NCBI RefSeq assembly: GCF_016623495.1
Contig: NZ_JAEHHL010000016.1
Location: forward strand, 1 to 64,000
Direction: 5' to 3'
Length of the DNA: 64,000 nucleotides
DNA from: Thermohalobaculum xanthum
GTDB taxonomy: Bacteria > Pseudomonadota > Alphaproteobacteria > Rhodobacterales > Rhodobacteraceae
Of this stretch, positions 50,934 to 60,414 are shown one piece after another. Under the pieces are notes generated by a model. The model had not been told where the DNA came from and ran no database searches. It was given only the letters and a program-made list of their open reading frames with translations. The stretch's first letter is position 1. Each line of letters starts with the position of its first letter. The translations under genes and the position numbers were made by a program.

Positions 50934-52219
50934 ACCTCACCTTCGTCAATGCCCGCCTGATCGACCCGCTGTCCGGCCAGGACGGCCCGGGCGCCCTGCG
51001 CGTGGTGGACGGCGCGATCGCGGACGTCGCCTTCGGCCACGCCCCCGAGCCGGGCGACGGCGCGGTGATCGACTGCGGTGCGAAGGTGCTGGCGCCCGGC
51101 ATCGTCGACATGCGCGTCTTCGTCGGCGAGCCCGGCGCGCGCCACCGCGAGAGCTATCGCAGCGCCGGCGCCGCGGCGGCGGCGGGCGGCGTCACCACCT
51201 TCGTGGCCCAGCCCGACACGAACCCGCCGCTCGACGACCCCGCGCTAGTGCAGTTTGCGCTGGCCCGCGCCCGCGAGGCCGCGCCGGTGCGCGTGCACGC
51301 CATGGGAGCGCTCACCAAGGGGCTGCGCGGCACCGAGATGACCGAGCAGCGCTTCCTGCTCGATGCCGGCGCGATTGCGCTGACCGATGCCGACCACACG
51401 ATCGAGAGCGCGAAGGTCATGCGCGCGGTGATGCTCTATGCCACCTCGACCGGCGCGCTGGTGGTCCACCACCCGCAGGAGCCCACGCTGTCGCGCGGGA
51501 CCTGCGCGACCTCGGGCGAGTTCGCCTCGCGCCTCGGCCTGCCCTCGGTCGGCCCGGTAGCCGAGCGCATCGCGCTGGCCCGCGACCTGATGCTGGCCCA
51601 GAACACCGGGGCGCGCTACCACGCCGACATGGTGACGACCGCGACCGGGCTCGACCCGCTCAGGCGCGCCAAGGAGGCCGGCGTCGGCGCCACCGCAGGC
51701 GTGTCGATCCACCATCTCACGCTGAACGAGTTCGACATCGCCGACTACCGCAGCTTCTTCAAGTTCGACCCGCCGCTGCGGTCCGAGGACGACCGACAGG
51801 CCGCGGTCGAGGCGGTGGCCTCGGGACTGATCGACGTGATCGTCTCGTCGCACGAGCCCTGGGACGAGGAAGCCAAGCGCCTGCCCTTCGAGGAGGCCGC
51901 ACCCGGCGCGGTCGGGCTCGAGACCTTTCTGCCGGCCTGCATGCGGCTGGTGCATGGCGGCCAGCTTTCGCTGGTCCAGCTGTTCCGCGCGGCATCGCTG
52001 CGGCCGTCCGAGATCCTGGGCCTGCCGTCGGGACGGTTGACGCGCGGCGCGCCGGCGGATCTCGTGCTCTTCGACCCCAATGCGCCCTTCCTGCTCGACC
52101 GCGAGCGGCTGGCCTCGCGGTCGAAGAACACCCCGTTCGACCGGCACCGCATGGAGGGCCGGGTGATCGGCACCTGGGTCGCGGGGGACCGCGTGTTCGG
52201 AGGCAGCGATGCTGCATGA
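50930..52219 (+). CDS. Dihydroorotase-like protein, probably inactive (PyrC')
   Basis: 429 aa, amidohydrolase fold of class I dihydroorotase. Metal-site residues are missing: the usual DxHxH is D60-M-R-V-F (Arg62 and Phe64 replace both His), and the usual TDHAP is S307-H-E-P, losing the catalytic Asp. Such proteins (PyrC' of Pseudomonas, and a common alphaproteobacterial type) are thought to be structural partners of aspartate carbamoyltransferase. ATGA overlap with pyrB and 11-base overlap with plsY. An active dihydroorotase should be elsewhere in the genome. Confidence 0.92.
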   Translation: MNLTFVNARLIDPLSGQDGPGALRVVDGAIADVAFGHAPEPGDGAVIDCGAKVLAPGIVDMRVFVGEPGARHRESYRSAGAAAAAGGVTTFVAQPDTNPPLDDPALVQFALARAREAAPVRVHAMGALTKGLRGTEMTEQRFLLDAGAIALTDADHTIESAKVMRAVMLYATSTGALVVHHPQEPTLSRGTCATSGEFASRLGLPSVGPVAERIALARDLMLAQNTGARYHADMVTTATGLDPLRRAKEAGVGATAGVSIHHLTLNEFDIADYRSFFKFDPPLRSEDDRQAAVEAVASGLIDVIVSSHEPWDEEAKRLPFEEAAPGAVGLETFLPACMRLVHGGQLSLVQLFRAASLRPSEILGLPSGRLTRGAPADLVLFDPNAPFLLDRERLASRSKNTPFDRHRMEGRVIGTWVAGDRVFGGSDAA

Positions 52220-52829
52220 CATCATGGCGCCCGACCGGGCCCTGCCGTGGCTCGCTCTGGCCGCGGCCTGCGGCTATCTGGCGGGATCGATCCCCTTTGG
52301 CGTGATCGTCGCGCGGCTGTTCCGGCTGGGCGACCTGCGCAAGATCGGCTCGGGAAATATCGGCGCGACCAACGTGCTGCGGACCGGCAACAAGCTGGCG
52401 GCGGCGCTGACGCTGGTGCTCGACGCCCTCAAGGGCACGATCCCGGTCGTCCTGTTCCTCGGCTGGGGCGACCTGGCGGCACAGGCGGCGGGCGTCGGCG
52501 CGATGCTGGGGCACTGCTTCCCGGCCTGGCTGCGGTTCCGCGGCGGCAAGGGCGTGGCGACCTTCCTGGGCGTGATCCTGGGGCTCAGCCTGCCGGCGGG
52601 CCTGATGGCCTGCGCCACCTGGCTGGTGGCGGCGCGGCTGTCGCGCATCTCGTCGGTCGGGGCGCTTGCGGCGGCGGGGCTTGCGCCGGTCTGGTTCTGG
52701 CTGCTCGGGCGGCTCGAGGCGGTGCTGACGGTCGCGGCGCTGGCCGTGCTGGTGTGGCTGCGCCATCACGCCAATATCCGCCGCCTCATCGCGGGCGAGG
52801 AGCCGCGGATCGGCGCCCGGCGCCCCTGA
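52209..52829 (+). CDS. plsY: Acyl-phosphate:glycerol-3-phosphate acyltransferase
   Basis: 206 aa inner-membrane enzyme making lysophosphatidate from acyl phosphate. Conserved loops are seen: GSIPFG near residue 27, GSGNIGATNVLR near 47, and GHCFPAWLRFRGGKGVAT near 100. Hydrophobic segments agree with five to six helices. It overlaps pyrC' by 11 bases, so it is in the pyrimidine operon, followed by a terminator. Confidence 0.97.
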   Translation: MLHDIMAPDRALPWLALAAACGYLAGSIPFGVIVARLFRLGDLRKIGSGNIGATNVLRTGNKLAAALTLVLDALKGTIPVVLFLGWGDLAAQAAGVGAMLGHCFPAWLRFRGGKGVATFLGVILGLSLPAGLMACATWLVAARLSRISSVGALAAAGLAPVWFWLLGRLEAVLTVAALAVLVWLRHHANIRRLIAGEEPRIGARRP

Positions 52830-52837
52830 CGGGGCGC
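52820..52837 (+). terminator. Hairpin terminator at the end of plsY
   Basis: GCGCCCC and GGGGCGC (7-bp perfect stem, loop TGAC) overlap the plsY stop codon and end the pyrB operon. Confidence 0.6.
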
Positions 52838-52841
52838 GCGG

Positions 52842-52856
52842 TTAACCACAGCTTAA
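52842..52856 (+). promoter_or_regulatory. CtrA binding site upstream of dprA
   Basis: Exact TTAA-N7-TTAA (TTAACCACAGCTTAA), the full CtrA consensus, 41 bases before the dprA start. In Rhodobacter capsulatus CtrA controls dprA and other DNA-uptake genes used in gene-transfer-agent reception. A perfect match at a fitting distance makes this likely functional. Confidence 0.75.
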
Positions 52857-52896
52857 CCACGCTGCTGCTTTCCTCGGCTCGATCGAGGAGTGCGCC

Positions 52897-54132
52897 ATGA
52901 ATCTCGTCCAGTTGCCCCACGCCGCCGGCGCCCCCGGCAGGACCGTCGCCGCCGCAGGGACCGAGGCGGAACGCCTTGCCCGCCTGCGCCTCACGCGCAG
53001 CGAGAATGTCGGCCCCCGCACCTTCCTGCACCTGCTCGGCCGCTACGGATCGGCGCAGCGCGCGCTCGAGCACCTGCCCGAGCTTGCGCGGCGTGGCGGC
53101 CGGGCGGCCGCCTACCGGGCCTGCGCCGAGGACCAGGCCGTAACCGAGATCGAGCAGGGGCTGGCCTGCGGCGCGCGGCTGGTGATGCTGGGGGACGCGG
53201 ACTATCCCGCCACCCTGGCAGCGATCGACAGCCCCCCGCCGGTCCTGTGGATCCGGGGCGCGACCGCCTTCTTCCAGCGCCCCGCGGTCGCCGTGGTGGG
53301 GGCGCGCAACGCCTCGGCGCTGGGGATGCGCACCGCGCGGCGGCTGGCGCGCGAACTGGGGCTTGCGGGCCGCGTCGTCGTCTCGGGCCTTGCCCGCGGC
53401 ATCGACGCGGCGGCGCACGAGGCCACGCTCGAGACCGGCACGATCGGCGTTCTGGCCGGGGGCATCGACCGCGTCTACCCCGAGGAGAACGCCGGGCTCG
53501 CGCATCGCATGATCGACGCGGGCGGCGCGCTCGTCGCCGAGTGCCCGGTCGGAACCGAGCCAACAAGCCGCCATTTCCCGCGCCGCAACCGGCTGATCTC
53601 GGGCATGGCGCATGGCGTCGTGCTGATCGAGGCGGCGGTGCGTTCGGGCAGCCTCATCACCGCGCGCTTCGCGCTCGACCAGGGGCGCGAGGTCATGGCC
53701 TGCCCCGGCGCGCCCGAGGACCCGCGCTCGGGCGGCTGCAACCAGCTGATCCGCGAGGGCGCCGCGCTGATCCGCACGGCCGAGGACGTGCTCGACGCGC
53801 TGACCGCCCCGCGCGCCCTGCAGCTGTCCGAGGAGGGCGCGGAGTTCCTGTTCGACGGGGCGGGCTTCGATGCCGACAGCTTCGCCGACGAGCTGAGCCG
53901 CGACGAATTCGAGGCGCTCGCCGACTTCGACGAGGAGGAAGGCGAGAGCGACGGGCTGCTGGCCGAGCAGGTCCTGGACCTGCTGGGCGCGAGCCCGGTC
54001 GAGATCGACGAGATCGCGCGGATCACGGGCTCGGGCCCGTCCGAGCTTTCGCTCGCGCTGCTCGAGCTCGACCTCGCGGGGCGCATCGACCTTCTGCCGG
54101 GCGGGCTGGTGGCCCGCGCCGACGGGGGTTGA
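52897..54132 (+). CDS. dprA: DNA-processing protein DprA
   Basis: 411 aa. It binds incoming single-stranded DNA and loads RecA during transformation or gene-transfer-agent uptake. Rossmann-like core with VAVVGARNASALGM near residue 132, SGLARGIDAAAHEATLETG near 165 and RHFPRRNRLISGMAHGVVLIEA near 225; an N-terminal helical domain (about 25-90) and a C-terminal winged helix (about 350-405). An acidic insertion (FADELSRDEFEALADFDEEE) precedes the winged helix. Preceded by a CtrA box. Confidence 0.97.
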   Translation: MNLVQLPHAAGAPGRTVAAAGTEAERLARLRLTRSENVGPRTFLHLLGRYGSAQRALEHLPELARRGGRAAAYRACAEDQAVTEIEQGLACGARLVMLGDADYPATLAAIDSPPPVLWIRGATAFFQRPAVAVVGARNASALGMRTARRLARELGLAGRVVVSGLARGIDAAAHEATLETGTIGVLAGGIDRVYPEENAGLAHRMIDAGGALVAECPVGTEPTSRHFPRRNRLISGMAHGVVLIEAAVRSGSLITARFALDQGREVMACPGAPEDPRSGGCNQLIREGAALIRTAEDVLDALTAPRALQLSEEGAEFLFDGAGFDADSFADELSRDEFEALADFDEEEGESDGLLAEQVLDLLGASPVEIDEIARITGSGPSELSLALLELDLAGRIDLLPGGLVARADGG

Positions 54133-54142
54133 TCCGCGCCGC

Positions 54143-54185
54143 CCGCCGCGGCCCGGCACCGGTGCCCCCCGCCGGGCCGCGGCGG
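54143..54185 (+). terminator. Strong hairpin terminator after dprA
   Basis: Perfect 15-bp stem (54143-54157 with 54171-54185, arm CCGCCGCGGCCCGGC), 13-base loop, 11 bases after the stop codon. Confidence 0.75.
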
Positions 54186-54211
54186 ATCGTGCCAGCGCGA
54201 CACCGCCTCTG

Positions 54212-54240
54212 TTGACAGGTTCCCGACCCTGAACCATGTT
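54212..54240 (+). promoter_or_regulatory. Candidate topA promoter
   Basis: Consensus TTGACA at 54212-54217 and a poorer CATGTT at 54235-54240, spacing 17, about 40 bases before topA. Confidence 0.5.
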
Positions 54241-54278
54241 CCCGCGCACGCCGCAAACCCTGCGGTTAAGGAGAGCGC

Positions 54279-57020
54279 ATGGCCGTCGTTGTCGTCGAGT
54301 CCCCGGCTAAAGCCAAGACAATCAACGCATATCTGGGAAGGGACTTTACCGTCCTCGCCTCTTATGGGCATGTGCGCGACCTGCCGGCCAAGGACGGCTC
54401 GGTCGATACCGACCACGGATTCGAGATGACCTGGGAGGTCGACCCCAAGTCGCAGAAGCACATCCGCGCCATCGCCGAGGCGCTGAAGGAGGACGGCCGG
54501 CTGATCCTCGCCACCGACCCCGACCGCGAGGGCGAGGCGATCTCGTGGCACCTGCTCGAGACGCTGCGCGCGCGCCGCGCGGTGAAGAAGGACACGCCGG
54601 TCGAGCGGGTCGTGTTCAACGCCATCACCCGGTCCGCCGTGACCGAGGCGATGCAGAAGCCGCGCGACATCGACATGGAGCTGGTCGAGGCCTATCTCGC
54701 GCGCCGCGCGCTGGACTACCTCGTGGGCTTCAACCTCTCGCCCGTGCTGTGGCGCAAGCTGCCGGGCGCACGCTCGGCGGGCCGCGTCCAGTCGGTCGCG
54801 CTGCGGCTGATCGTCGAGCGCGAGATGGAGATCGAGGCCTTCCGCCCCCGCGAGTACTGGAGCGTGCGCGCCCTGCTCGCGACCCCGTCGGGCGAAACCT
54901 TCGAGGCGCGCCTCGTCAGCCTAGACGGCAGGCGACTCGACCGTTTCGACCTCGGCGACGCGGATGCCGCAGCGGCGGCGGTCAAGGCGGTGCTCGGTGC
55001 CGAGCTTTCGGTCGCCTCGGTCGAGGCCAAGCCCGCCACGCGCAACCCCGCCCCGCCCTTCATGACCTCGACCCTGCAGCAGGAGGCGAGCCGCAAGCTG
55101 GGCTTCGGCGCGCAGCAGACGATGCGCACGGCCCAGACGCTCTACGAGGCCGGGCACATCACCTACATGCGGACCGACGGCGTCGACATGGCGCCCGAGG
55201 CGGTCTCGGCCGCGCGTGCGACCATCGCGTCGCGCTACGGCGATCGCTACCTGCCGGCGAAGCCCAGGATCTACAAGTCCAAGGCCAAGAACGCGCAGGA
55301 AGCCCATGAATGCATCCGTCCGACGGTGATGGACCGCGCCCCGGGTGACATCCGGCTCGACCGCGACCAGGCACGGCTCTACGAGCTGATCTGGCAACGC
55401 GCCGTCGCCAGCCAGATGGAGGCCGCGCGTTTCGAGCGCACGACGGTCGAGATCGCCGACGCAAGGGGCCGTGCCGGGCTGCGGGCGACCGGCCAGGTCG
55501 TGATCTTCGACGGCTTCCTCGCGGTCTACGAGGAAGGCCGCGATGAGCCCTCGGGCGACGAGGACGACCGCCGCCTGCCGCAGATCGCGCAAGGCGACCG
55601 GCTGAGCCGCGCCGGCGCCACGCTGGTGGCGGCCTTCGACAAGGCCGCCCCGGACGGCACCGAGCCCGCCGCGATCCGAGTCGAGGGCGGCCTGCGCCGC
55701 CATCCGGCCGGCGTGATCGACGCCGAGGGCGCGGTGCTGGCCCTGCAAAGCTTCACCCAGCCCCCGCCGCGCTACACCGAGGCGACGCTCGTCAAGCGGA
55801 TGGAGGAACTCGGCATCGGCCGACCCTCGACCTACGCCTCGATCATCTCGACGATCGAGGACCGCGACTATGTCCGCAAGGAGAAGGGCCGCCTGGTCGC
55901 CGAGGACAAGGGGCGCCTGGTGACGGCGTTCCTGGTCAACTACTTCCCGCGCTATGTCGAGTACGACTTCACCGCCGGCCTCGAGGAGGAGCTTGACGAC
56001 ATCTCGGGCGGGCGGATCGACTGGAAGGACGTGCTGGCACGCTTCTGGCGCGACTTCTCGGCGGCGGTCAGCGACACCTCCGAGCTGCGCATCACCGACG
56101 TCCTTGAGAAGATCAACGAGGCGCTGGGCCCGCATCTCTTCCCCGACAGGGGCGACGGCTCGGACCCGCGCCTGTGCCCGGTCTGCGGCGCCGGCCGGCT
56201 GTCGATCAAGACCAGCTCGAAGAACAACTCGGCCTTCATCGGCTGCTCGAACTACCCCGAATGTCGCTACACCCGGCCCTTCGGCGCGCCCTCCGAGAAC
56301 GGCGAGGCGAATGGCGAGCGGGTGCTGGGCACCGACCCCGAGACCGGGCTCGAGGTGAGCCTGCGCAGCGGCCGCTTCGGCCCCTATGTGCAGCTGGGCG
56401 AGGCGACCGAGGACACTCCCAAGCCCAAGCGCTCGTCGCTGCCGAAGGGGGTGTCGCCCGCCGACCTCACGCTCGAGATGGCGCTGAACCTGCTCGCCCT
56501 GCCGCGCGTGCTGGGCCCGCATCCCGATGACGGCGAGCCCGTCGAGGCCGGGATCGGCCGCTTCGGCCCCTATGTGAAGCACGGACGGATCTACGCCAAC
56601 ATCCCCGCGGGCGAGGATGTTTTGACGATCGGCATGAACCGCGCCGTCACCCTGATTGCCGAGAAGGCGAGCCGCGGACCCGGCGGGCGCGGGGCCGCCG
56701 CGAAGAAGCCGCTGCGCGAGCTGGGCGACCATCCCGATGGCGGCCCGGTTGCGGTGATGAGCGGCCGCTACGGGCCTTACGTGAAGTGGGAGAAGGTCAA
56801 CGCGACCCTGCCCAAGACCGCGGACCCCGCGGCGATCACGATGGAGGAGGCGCTCGCGCTGATCGCGGCAAGGGCGTCCAAGGGCAAGGGCGGCAGGACT
56901 GCGAAGGGAAGCGCGAAGAAGGCCCCAGCAAAGAAGGCCCCTGCGAAGAAGACAGCCGCGAAGAAGCCCGCCACAAAGAAATCCGCCGGCGCCGCGGGCT
57001 CGCCTGCCGGCAAGGGTTGA
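54279..57020 (+). CDS. topA: DNA topoisomerase I
   Basis: 913 aa. It relaxes negative supercoils by transient single-strand cuts. TOPRIM domain at the N-terminus (VVESPAKAKTI; DPDREGEAISWH), catalytic Tyr296 in HITYMRTDG, one four-cysteine zinc finger (CPVCG near 633, CSNYPEC near 654), then two or three GRFGPYV/GRYGPYV Topo_C repeats, and a Lys/Ala-rich tail (KKAPAKKAPAKKTAAKK) that likely binds DNA. AGGAG precedes the ATG. Confidence 0.99.
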   Translation: MAVVVVESPAKAKTINAYLGRDFTVLASYGHVRDLPAKDGSVDTDHGFEMTWEVDPKSQKHIRAIAEALKEDGRLILATDPDREGEAISWHLLETLRARRAVKKDTPVERVVFNAITRSAVTEAMQKPRDIDMELVEAYLARRALDYLVGFNLSPVLWRKLPGARSAGRVQSVALRLIVEREMEIEAFRPREYWSVRALLATPSGETFEARLVSLDGRRLDRFDLGDADAAAAAVKAVLGAELSVASVEAKPATRNPAPPFMTSTLQQEASRKLGFGAQQTMRTAQTLYEAGHITYMRTDGVDMAPEAVSAARATIASRYGDRYLPAKPRIYKSKAKNAQEAHECIRPTVMDRAPGDIRLDRDQARLYELIWQRAVASQMEAARFERTTVEIADARGRAGLRATGQVVIFDGFLAVYEEGRDEPSGDEDDRRLPQIAQGDRLSRAGATLVAAFDKAAPDGTEPAAIRVEGGLRRHPAGVIDAEGAVLALQSFTQPPPRYTEATLVKRMEELGIGRPSTYASIISTIEDRDYVRKEKGRLVAEDKGRLVTAFLVNYFPRYVEYDFTAGLEEELDDISGGRIDWKDVLARFWRDFSAAVSDTSELRITDVLEKINEALGPHLFPDRGDGSDPRLCPVCGAGRLSIKTSSKNNSAFIGCSNYPECRYTRPFGAPSENGEANGERVLGTDPETGLEVSLRSGRFGPYVQLGEATEDTPKPKRSSLPKGVSPADLTLEMALNLLALPRVLGPHPDDGEPVEAGIGRFGPYVKHGRIYANIPAGEDVLTIGMNRAVTLIAEKASRGPGGRGAAAKKPLRELGDHPDGGPVAVMSGRYGPYVKWEKVNATLPKTADPAAITMEEALALIAARASKGKGGRTAKGSAKKAPAKKAPAKKTAAKKPATKKSAGAAGSPAGKG

Positions 57021-57039
57021 ACGGGCGGAGCGCCGCGAG

Positions 57040-57996
57040 ATGACCGCAACCCGCAAGGCGCAGACGGCCCCTGCCCTCGCGACGGTGCGGCACGGGTTGG
57101 CGCGGCGCGGGCTGGCGCGGCGGCTGGCTGCGTCCCTTCTGCTCGGGCTTGCCACGGCGGCCTGCGGCACGGCCGAGGCACCGCCCGAGACACCCCCCGG
57201 CGTGACCATGGAACTGAGCGGGCGGGCAAATGCGCCACTGCTGGTCGTCCTCCATGGTCCCGAGGGATCGGCCGCGCGGCTGCGCCATCTCGCGGCTTTC
57301 CGCCTCGGCGCCGAGGGCTGGAGCATCGCCTGGCCCGATGCCGGCCCGCGCGGCTGGATGTACCCCGCCATCGACCAGGCTGGGCGGCTCGAAACCCTGA
57401 TCAACCGGCTCGCGGCCTCGGCGCTGGTCGACCCCGAGCGGGTCGTGGTCGCGGGGTTCTCGGATGGCGGGCAGCTTGCGCTTACGCTCGCCTGCAACCG
57501 GCCCGATCTGCTGGCGGGCGCCGCCGCGGTGATGGCGAGCCTGCCCGCAGGAGCGGGCTGCGAGGGCGGCCAACCGGTGCCCATCCTGATGATGCACTCC
57601 ACCACCGACCCCGTTCTGCCCTTTGCCGGCGGCGCCGTGTCCCGCCCCGCCGGGCTGCCGGGCGGGATCCGGCTCGCAAGCCCTGTGATGGCGGCCGACG
57701 AGACAGCGGCGCTGATCGCGCATCGCAACCGCTGCGGTGCCGCGCGGGAGGTCGGGATTCCCGATCTCGCGCCCGATGACGGGACCCGCGCTATCGCGCG
57801 CGTCTACGAGGGGTGCGCCGCCCCGGTGTCGCAGTTCGTGATCGATGGCGGCGGCCATGCCTGGCCCGGCACGCGCCTCGCCACCGGCGCCGAGGCGGCG
57901 CTCGGCACGCCCGCGCGCGATGTCTCGGCGACGCTCGAGATCGAGGCCTTCGCGCGCGAGAGCGTGGCGCAGGTCCCGGACGCCACTGGCGGCTGA
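57040..57996 (+). CDS. Alpha/beta-hydrolase, exported or lipid-anchored esterase
   Basis: 318 aa. N-terminal signal (RRLAASLLLGLATAAC, lipobox-like Cys near residue 42) after an unusually long basic leader; a later start is possible. Fold marks: VVLHGPEG, nucleophile GFSDGGQLAL (Ser near residue 148), MMHSTTDPVLPF and GGGHAWPG with the catalytic His. It resembles the LpqC/poly-hydroxybutyrate depolymerase group of feruloyl-esterase-like enzymes. Nineteen bases after topA, so possibly cotranscribed. Confidence 0.88.
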   Translation: MTATRKAQTAPALATVRHGLARRGLARRLAASLLLGLATAACGTAEAPPETPPGVTMELSGRANAPLLVVLHGPEGSAARLRHLAAFRLGAEGWSIAWPDAGPRGWMYPAIDQAGRLETLINRLAASALVDPERVVVAGFSDGGQLALTLACNRPDLLAGAAAVMASLPAGAGCEGGQPVPILMMHSTTDPVLPFAGGAVSRPAGLPGGIRLASPVMAADETAALIAHRNRCGAAREVGIPDLAPDDGTRAIARVYEGCAAPVSQFVIDGGGHAWPGTRLATGAEAALGTPARDVSATLEIEAFARESVAQVPDATGG

Positions 57997-58047
57997 GCCC
58001 CCGGTTGCCCATCGCGCCCGCGCGCGGCGCGTGATATGCGGTGGCGC

Positions 58048-60330
58048 ATGGCACGAACCCCATCCCCCCGCATGCCCACGCTGCCCTCGCGACAGCAGAT
58101 CCTCGACTGGCTGGCCGAGAACCCCAGCGCCGGAGGCAAACGCGAGATCGCGCGCGCCTTCGGCATCAAGGGCGCGGCCCGGGTCGAGCTCAAGCGCCTG
58201 CTTGCCGAGATGGAGGACGAAGGCGTGCTCGAGCGGCGCCGCCGTCGCGTCAACCGCAAGGGCCACCTGCCGCCGGTGACCGTGCTGGTCGCCGGCGCCC
58301 CGGACAGCAACGGCGACGTCTTCGCCACGCCCAAGGGCTGGGAGGGCGAGTCGCCGCCGATCCTCTACATGCCGCGCAAGGGTGACCCCGCGATTGGCGA
58401 GGGCGACCTTTTCCTTGCCAAGCTCCACCCCGTCGAGCCCGCCGAGGGCGAGGGACCGGCCTACGAGGCGCGGCTCATCAAGCGCCTCCAGCACGGGCCG
58501 CGGCGGCTGCTCGGCATCTTCCGCGAGGGGGCCGAGGCGGGGCGCATCGTGCCGGTCGACAAGAAGGCCGACACCGAGTGGATGATCCCCAAGGGCGCCG
58601 AGGGCGGCGCGAGGGATGGCGAACTGGTCGAAGCGGTGCAGGAGGGCCACCCGCGCTTCGGCCTGCCGCGCGGGCGGGTCACCGCCCGGCTGGGCGACCC
58701 GATGGCGCCACGCTCGATCTCGCTCATTGCCATGCACCAGCACGGCATCCGCTATGACTTCCCCGACGAGGTGCTGGACGAGACGGTCGGGCTGAAGGAG
58801 CCCTCCATGGCAAAGCGCGAGGACCTGCGCGCCCTGCCGCTGGTGACGATCGACCCGCCGGACGCCCGCGACCACGACGACGCCGTGGCGGCGATGCCCG
58901 ACGACGACCCCAAGAACAAGGGCGGCCACATCGTCTGGGTCGCGATCGCCGATGTGGGCTGGTACGTGCGCCCGGGATCGGCGCTCGACCGCGAGGCACG
59001 GCGGCGCGGCAACTCGACCTATTTTCCCGACCGCGTGGCGCCGATGCTGCCCGAGATGCTGTCGGCCGACCTGTGTTCGCTGCACGAGGACGTCGACCGG
59101 CCGTGCATCGCCCTGCGCATGGTGCTGGACGCCGAGGGCAACAAGATCGCGCACAGCTTCACGCGGGGGATGATGCGCTCGCGCGCTTCGCTCTCCTACG
59201 CGCAGGTGCAACGCGCCGAGGAAGGCGAGCCGGATGCGGCGACCGAGCCGCTGATGCACGACGTGGTGCGCCCGCTCTTTGCCGCCTACCGCGCGGCGGC
59301 GGCAGCGCGCGAGCGGCGCCAGCCGCTCGACCTCGACCTGCCCGAGCGCCGCATCGTGCTCGACGACGACGGCAATGTCGTCAGCGTCGATTTCCGCGAC
59401 CGCTTCGACGCGCACCGCCTGATCGAGGAGTTCATGATCCTCGCCAATGTCGCCGCAGCCGAGACGCTGGAGGCCGTGCGCCGCCCCCTGCTCTACCGGG
59501 TGCACGAGGAGCCGAACCCCGAGAAGCTCGAGTCGCTGCGCGAGATGGTCGAGACGGTCGGCCTGACGCTGGCCAAGGGCCAGGTGCTGAAGACCGCGCA
59601 TTTCAACCGCCTGCTGCACGCCGCCGCCGGCACGCCGAATGCCGAGATGGTCAACATGGGCGTCCTGCGCAGCCAGACGCAGGCCTATTATTCGCCCGAG
59701 AACTTCGCCCATTTCGGCCTGAACCTGCGGCGCTACGCGCATTTCACCTCGCCGATCCGGCGCTATGCCGACCTCGTGGTCCATCGCGCGCTGATCGCGG
59801 GGCTCAGGCTTGGCGACGGCGGGCAGACGCCCGAGGAGGCCGAGGCGCTGGCCGAGACGGCCGAGCACATCTCGACGACGGAGCGGGTCTCGATGGAGGC
59901 CGAGCGCGACACCAACGACCGCTACCTCGCCGCCTTCCTGGCCGACCGCAAGGGGGCCGAGTTCGACGGCGTGATCTCGGGCATCGCCCGCTTCGGGCTG
60001 TTCGCCAAGCTGGCCGAGAGCGGCGCCGACGGACTGATCCCGATCTCGACGCTGGGCAACGAGTATTTCCGCCATGACCCCGAGACCCAGACCCTGACCG
60101 GCGAGCGCAGCGGCACCGTGCTGGGCCTGGGCCAGCGCGTTCGGGTGCGCCTTGCCGAGGCCGATCCCGTGACCGGCGGGCTGATCCTCGAGCTGCTGGC
60201 GGTCGAGGGCGAGCCCATGGCCCGCCCGCGGGGCGGGACGCGCGGCCGGGGCAAGGGAACACCCAAGCGGCGGCTGGGGCGCGACAAGATCGCCAAGGCC
60301 CGCGCGGCCAAGCGCGACAAGCGCCGCTGA
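58048..60330 (+). CDS. rnr: Ribonuclease R
   Basis: 760 aa, RNB-family 3'-5' exoribonuclease that degrades structured RNA. N-terminal winged helix (about 10-60; GGKREIARAFGIKGAARVEL), cold-shock domains, RNB catalytic core with DARDHDD at 272-278, S1 domain near 640-720 (GVISGIARFGLFAKLAESGA) and a basic tail. Start is ATG at 58048 or 58036; neither has a strong ribosome binding site. Confidence 0.97.
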   Translation: MARTPSPRMPTLPSRQQILDWLAENPSAGGKREIARAFGIKGAARVELKRLLAEMEDEGVLERRRRRVNRKGHLPPVTVLVAGAPDSNGDVFATPKGWEGESPPILYMPRKGDPAIGEGDLFLAKLHPVEPAEGEGPAYEARLIKRLQHGPRRLLGIFREGAEAGRIVPVDKKADTEWMIPKGAEGGARDGELVEAVQEGHPRFGLPRGRVTARLGDPMAPRSISLIAMHQHGIRYDFPDEVLDETVGLKEPSMAKREDLRALPLVTIDPPDARDHDDAVAAMPDDDPKNKGGHIVWVAIADVGWYVRPGSALDREARRRGNSTYFPDRVAPMLPEMLSADLCSLHEDVDRPCIALRMVLDAEGNKIAHSFTRGMMRSRASLSYAQVQRAEEGEPDAATEPLMHDVVRPLFAAYRAAAAARERRQPLDLDLPERRIVLDDDGNVVSVDFRDRFDAHRLIEEFMILANVAAAETLEAVRRPLLYRVHEEPNPEKLESLREMVETVGLTLAKGQVLKTAHFNRLLHAAAGTPNAEMVNMGVLRSQTQAYYSPENFAHFGLNLRRYAHFTSPIRRYADLVVHRALIAGLRLGDGGQTPEEAEALAETAEHISTTERVSMEAERDTNDRYLAAFLADRKGAEFDGVISGIARFGLFAKLAESGADGLIPISTLGNEYFRHDPETQTLTGERSGTVLGLGQRVRVRLAEADPVTGGLILELLAVEGEPMARPRGGTRGRGKGTPKRRLGRDKIAKARAAKRDKRR

Positions 60331-60338
60331 GCGCGCGG

Positions 60339-60364
60339 CCCCGCTTTCACGCGTGAAAACGGGG
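60339..60364. terminator. Bidirectional hairpin containing the TTTCACGCGTGAAA palindrome
   Basis: A 13-bp inverted repeat with one mismatch (CCCCG...CGGGG outer, TTTCACGCGTGAAA core at 60345-60358) lies between the convergent rnr and DUF2794 genes. It can end both transcripts. The core recurs at 33926-33939. Confidence 0.6.
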
Positions 60365-60414
60365 TCATCTCATTGATTTACTTGTGATTCCGCGATGGTT
60401 TCGCGCACCCGCGC

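Noticed and set aside
56836-60075. 1079-codon minus-strand frame opposite topA, the esterase gene and rnr
   Set aside because: It spans three well-identified plus-strand genes and has repetitive Arg/Gly/Asp composition typical of antisense frames.
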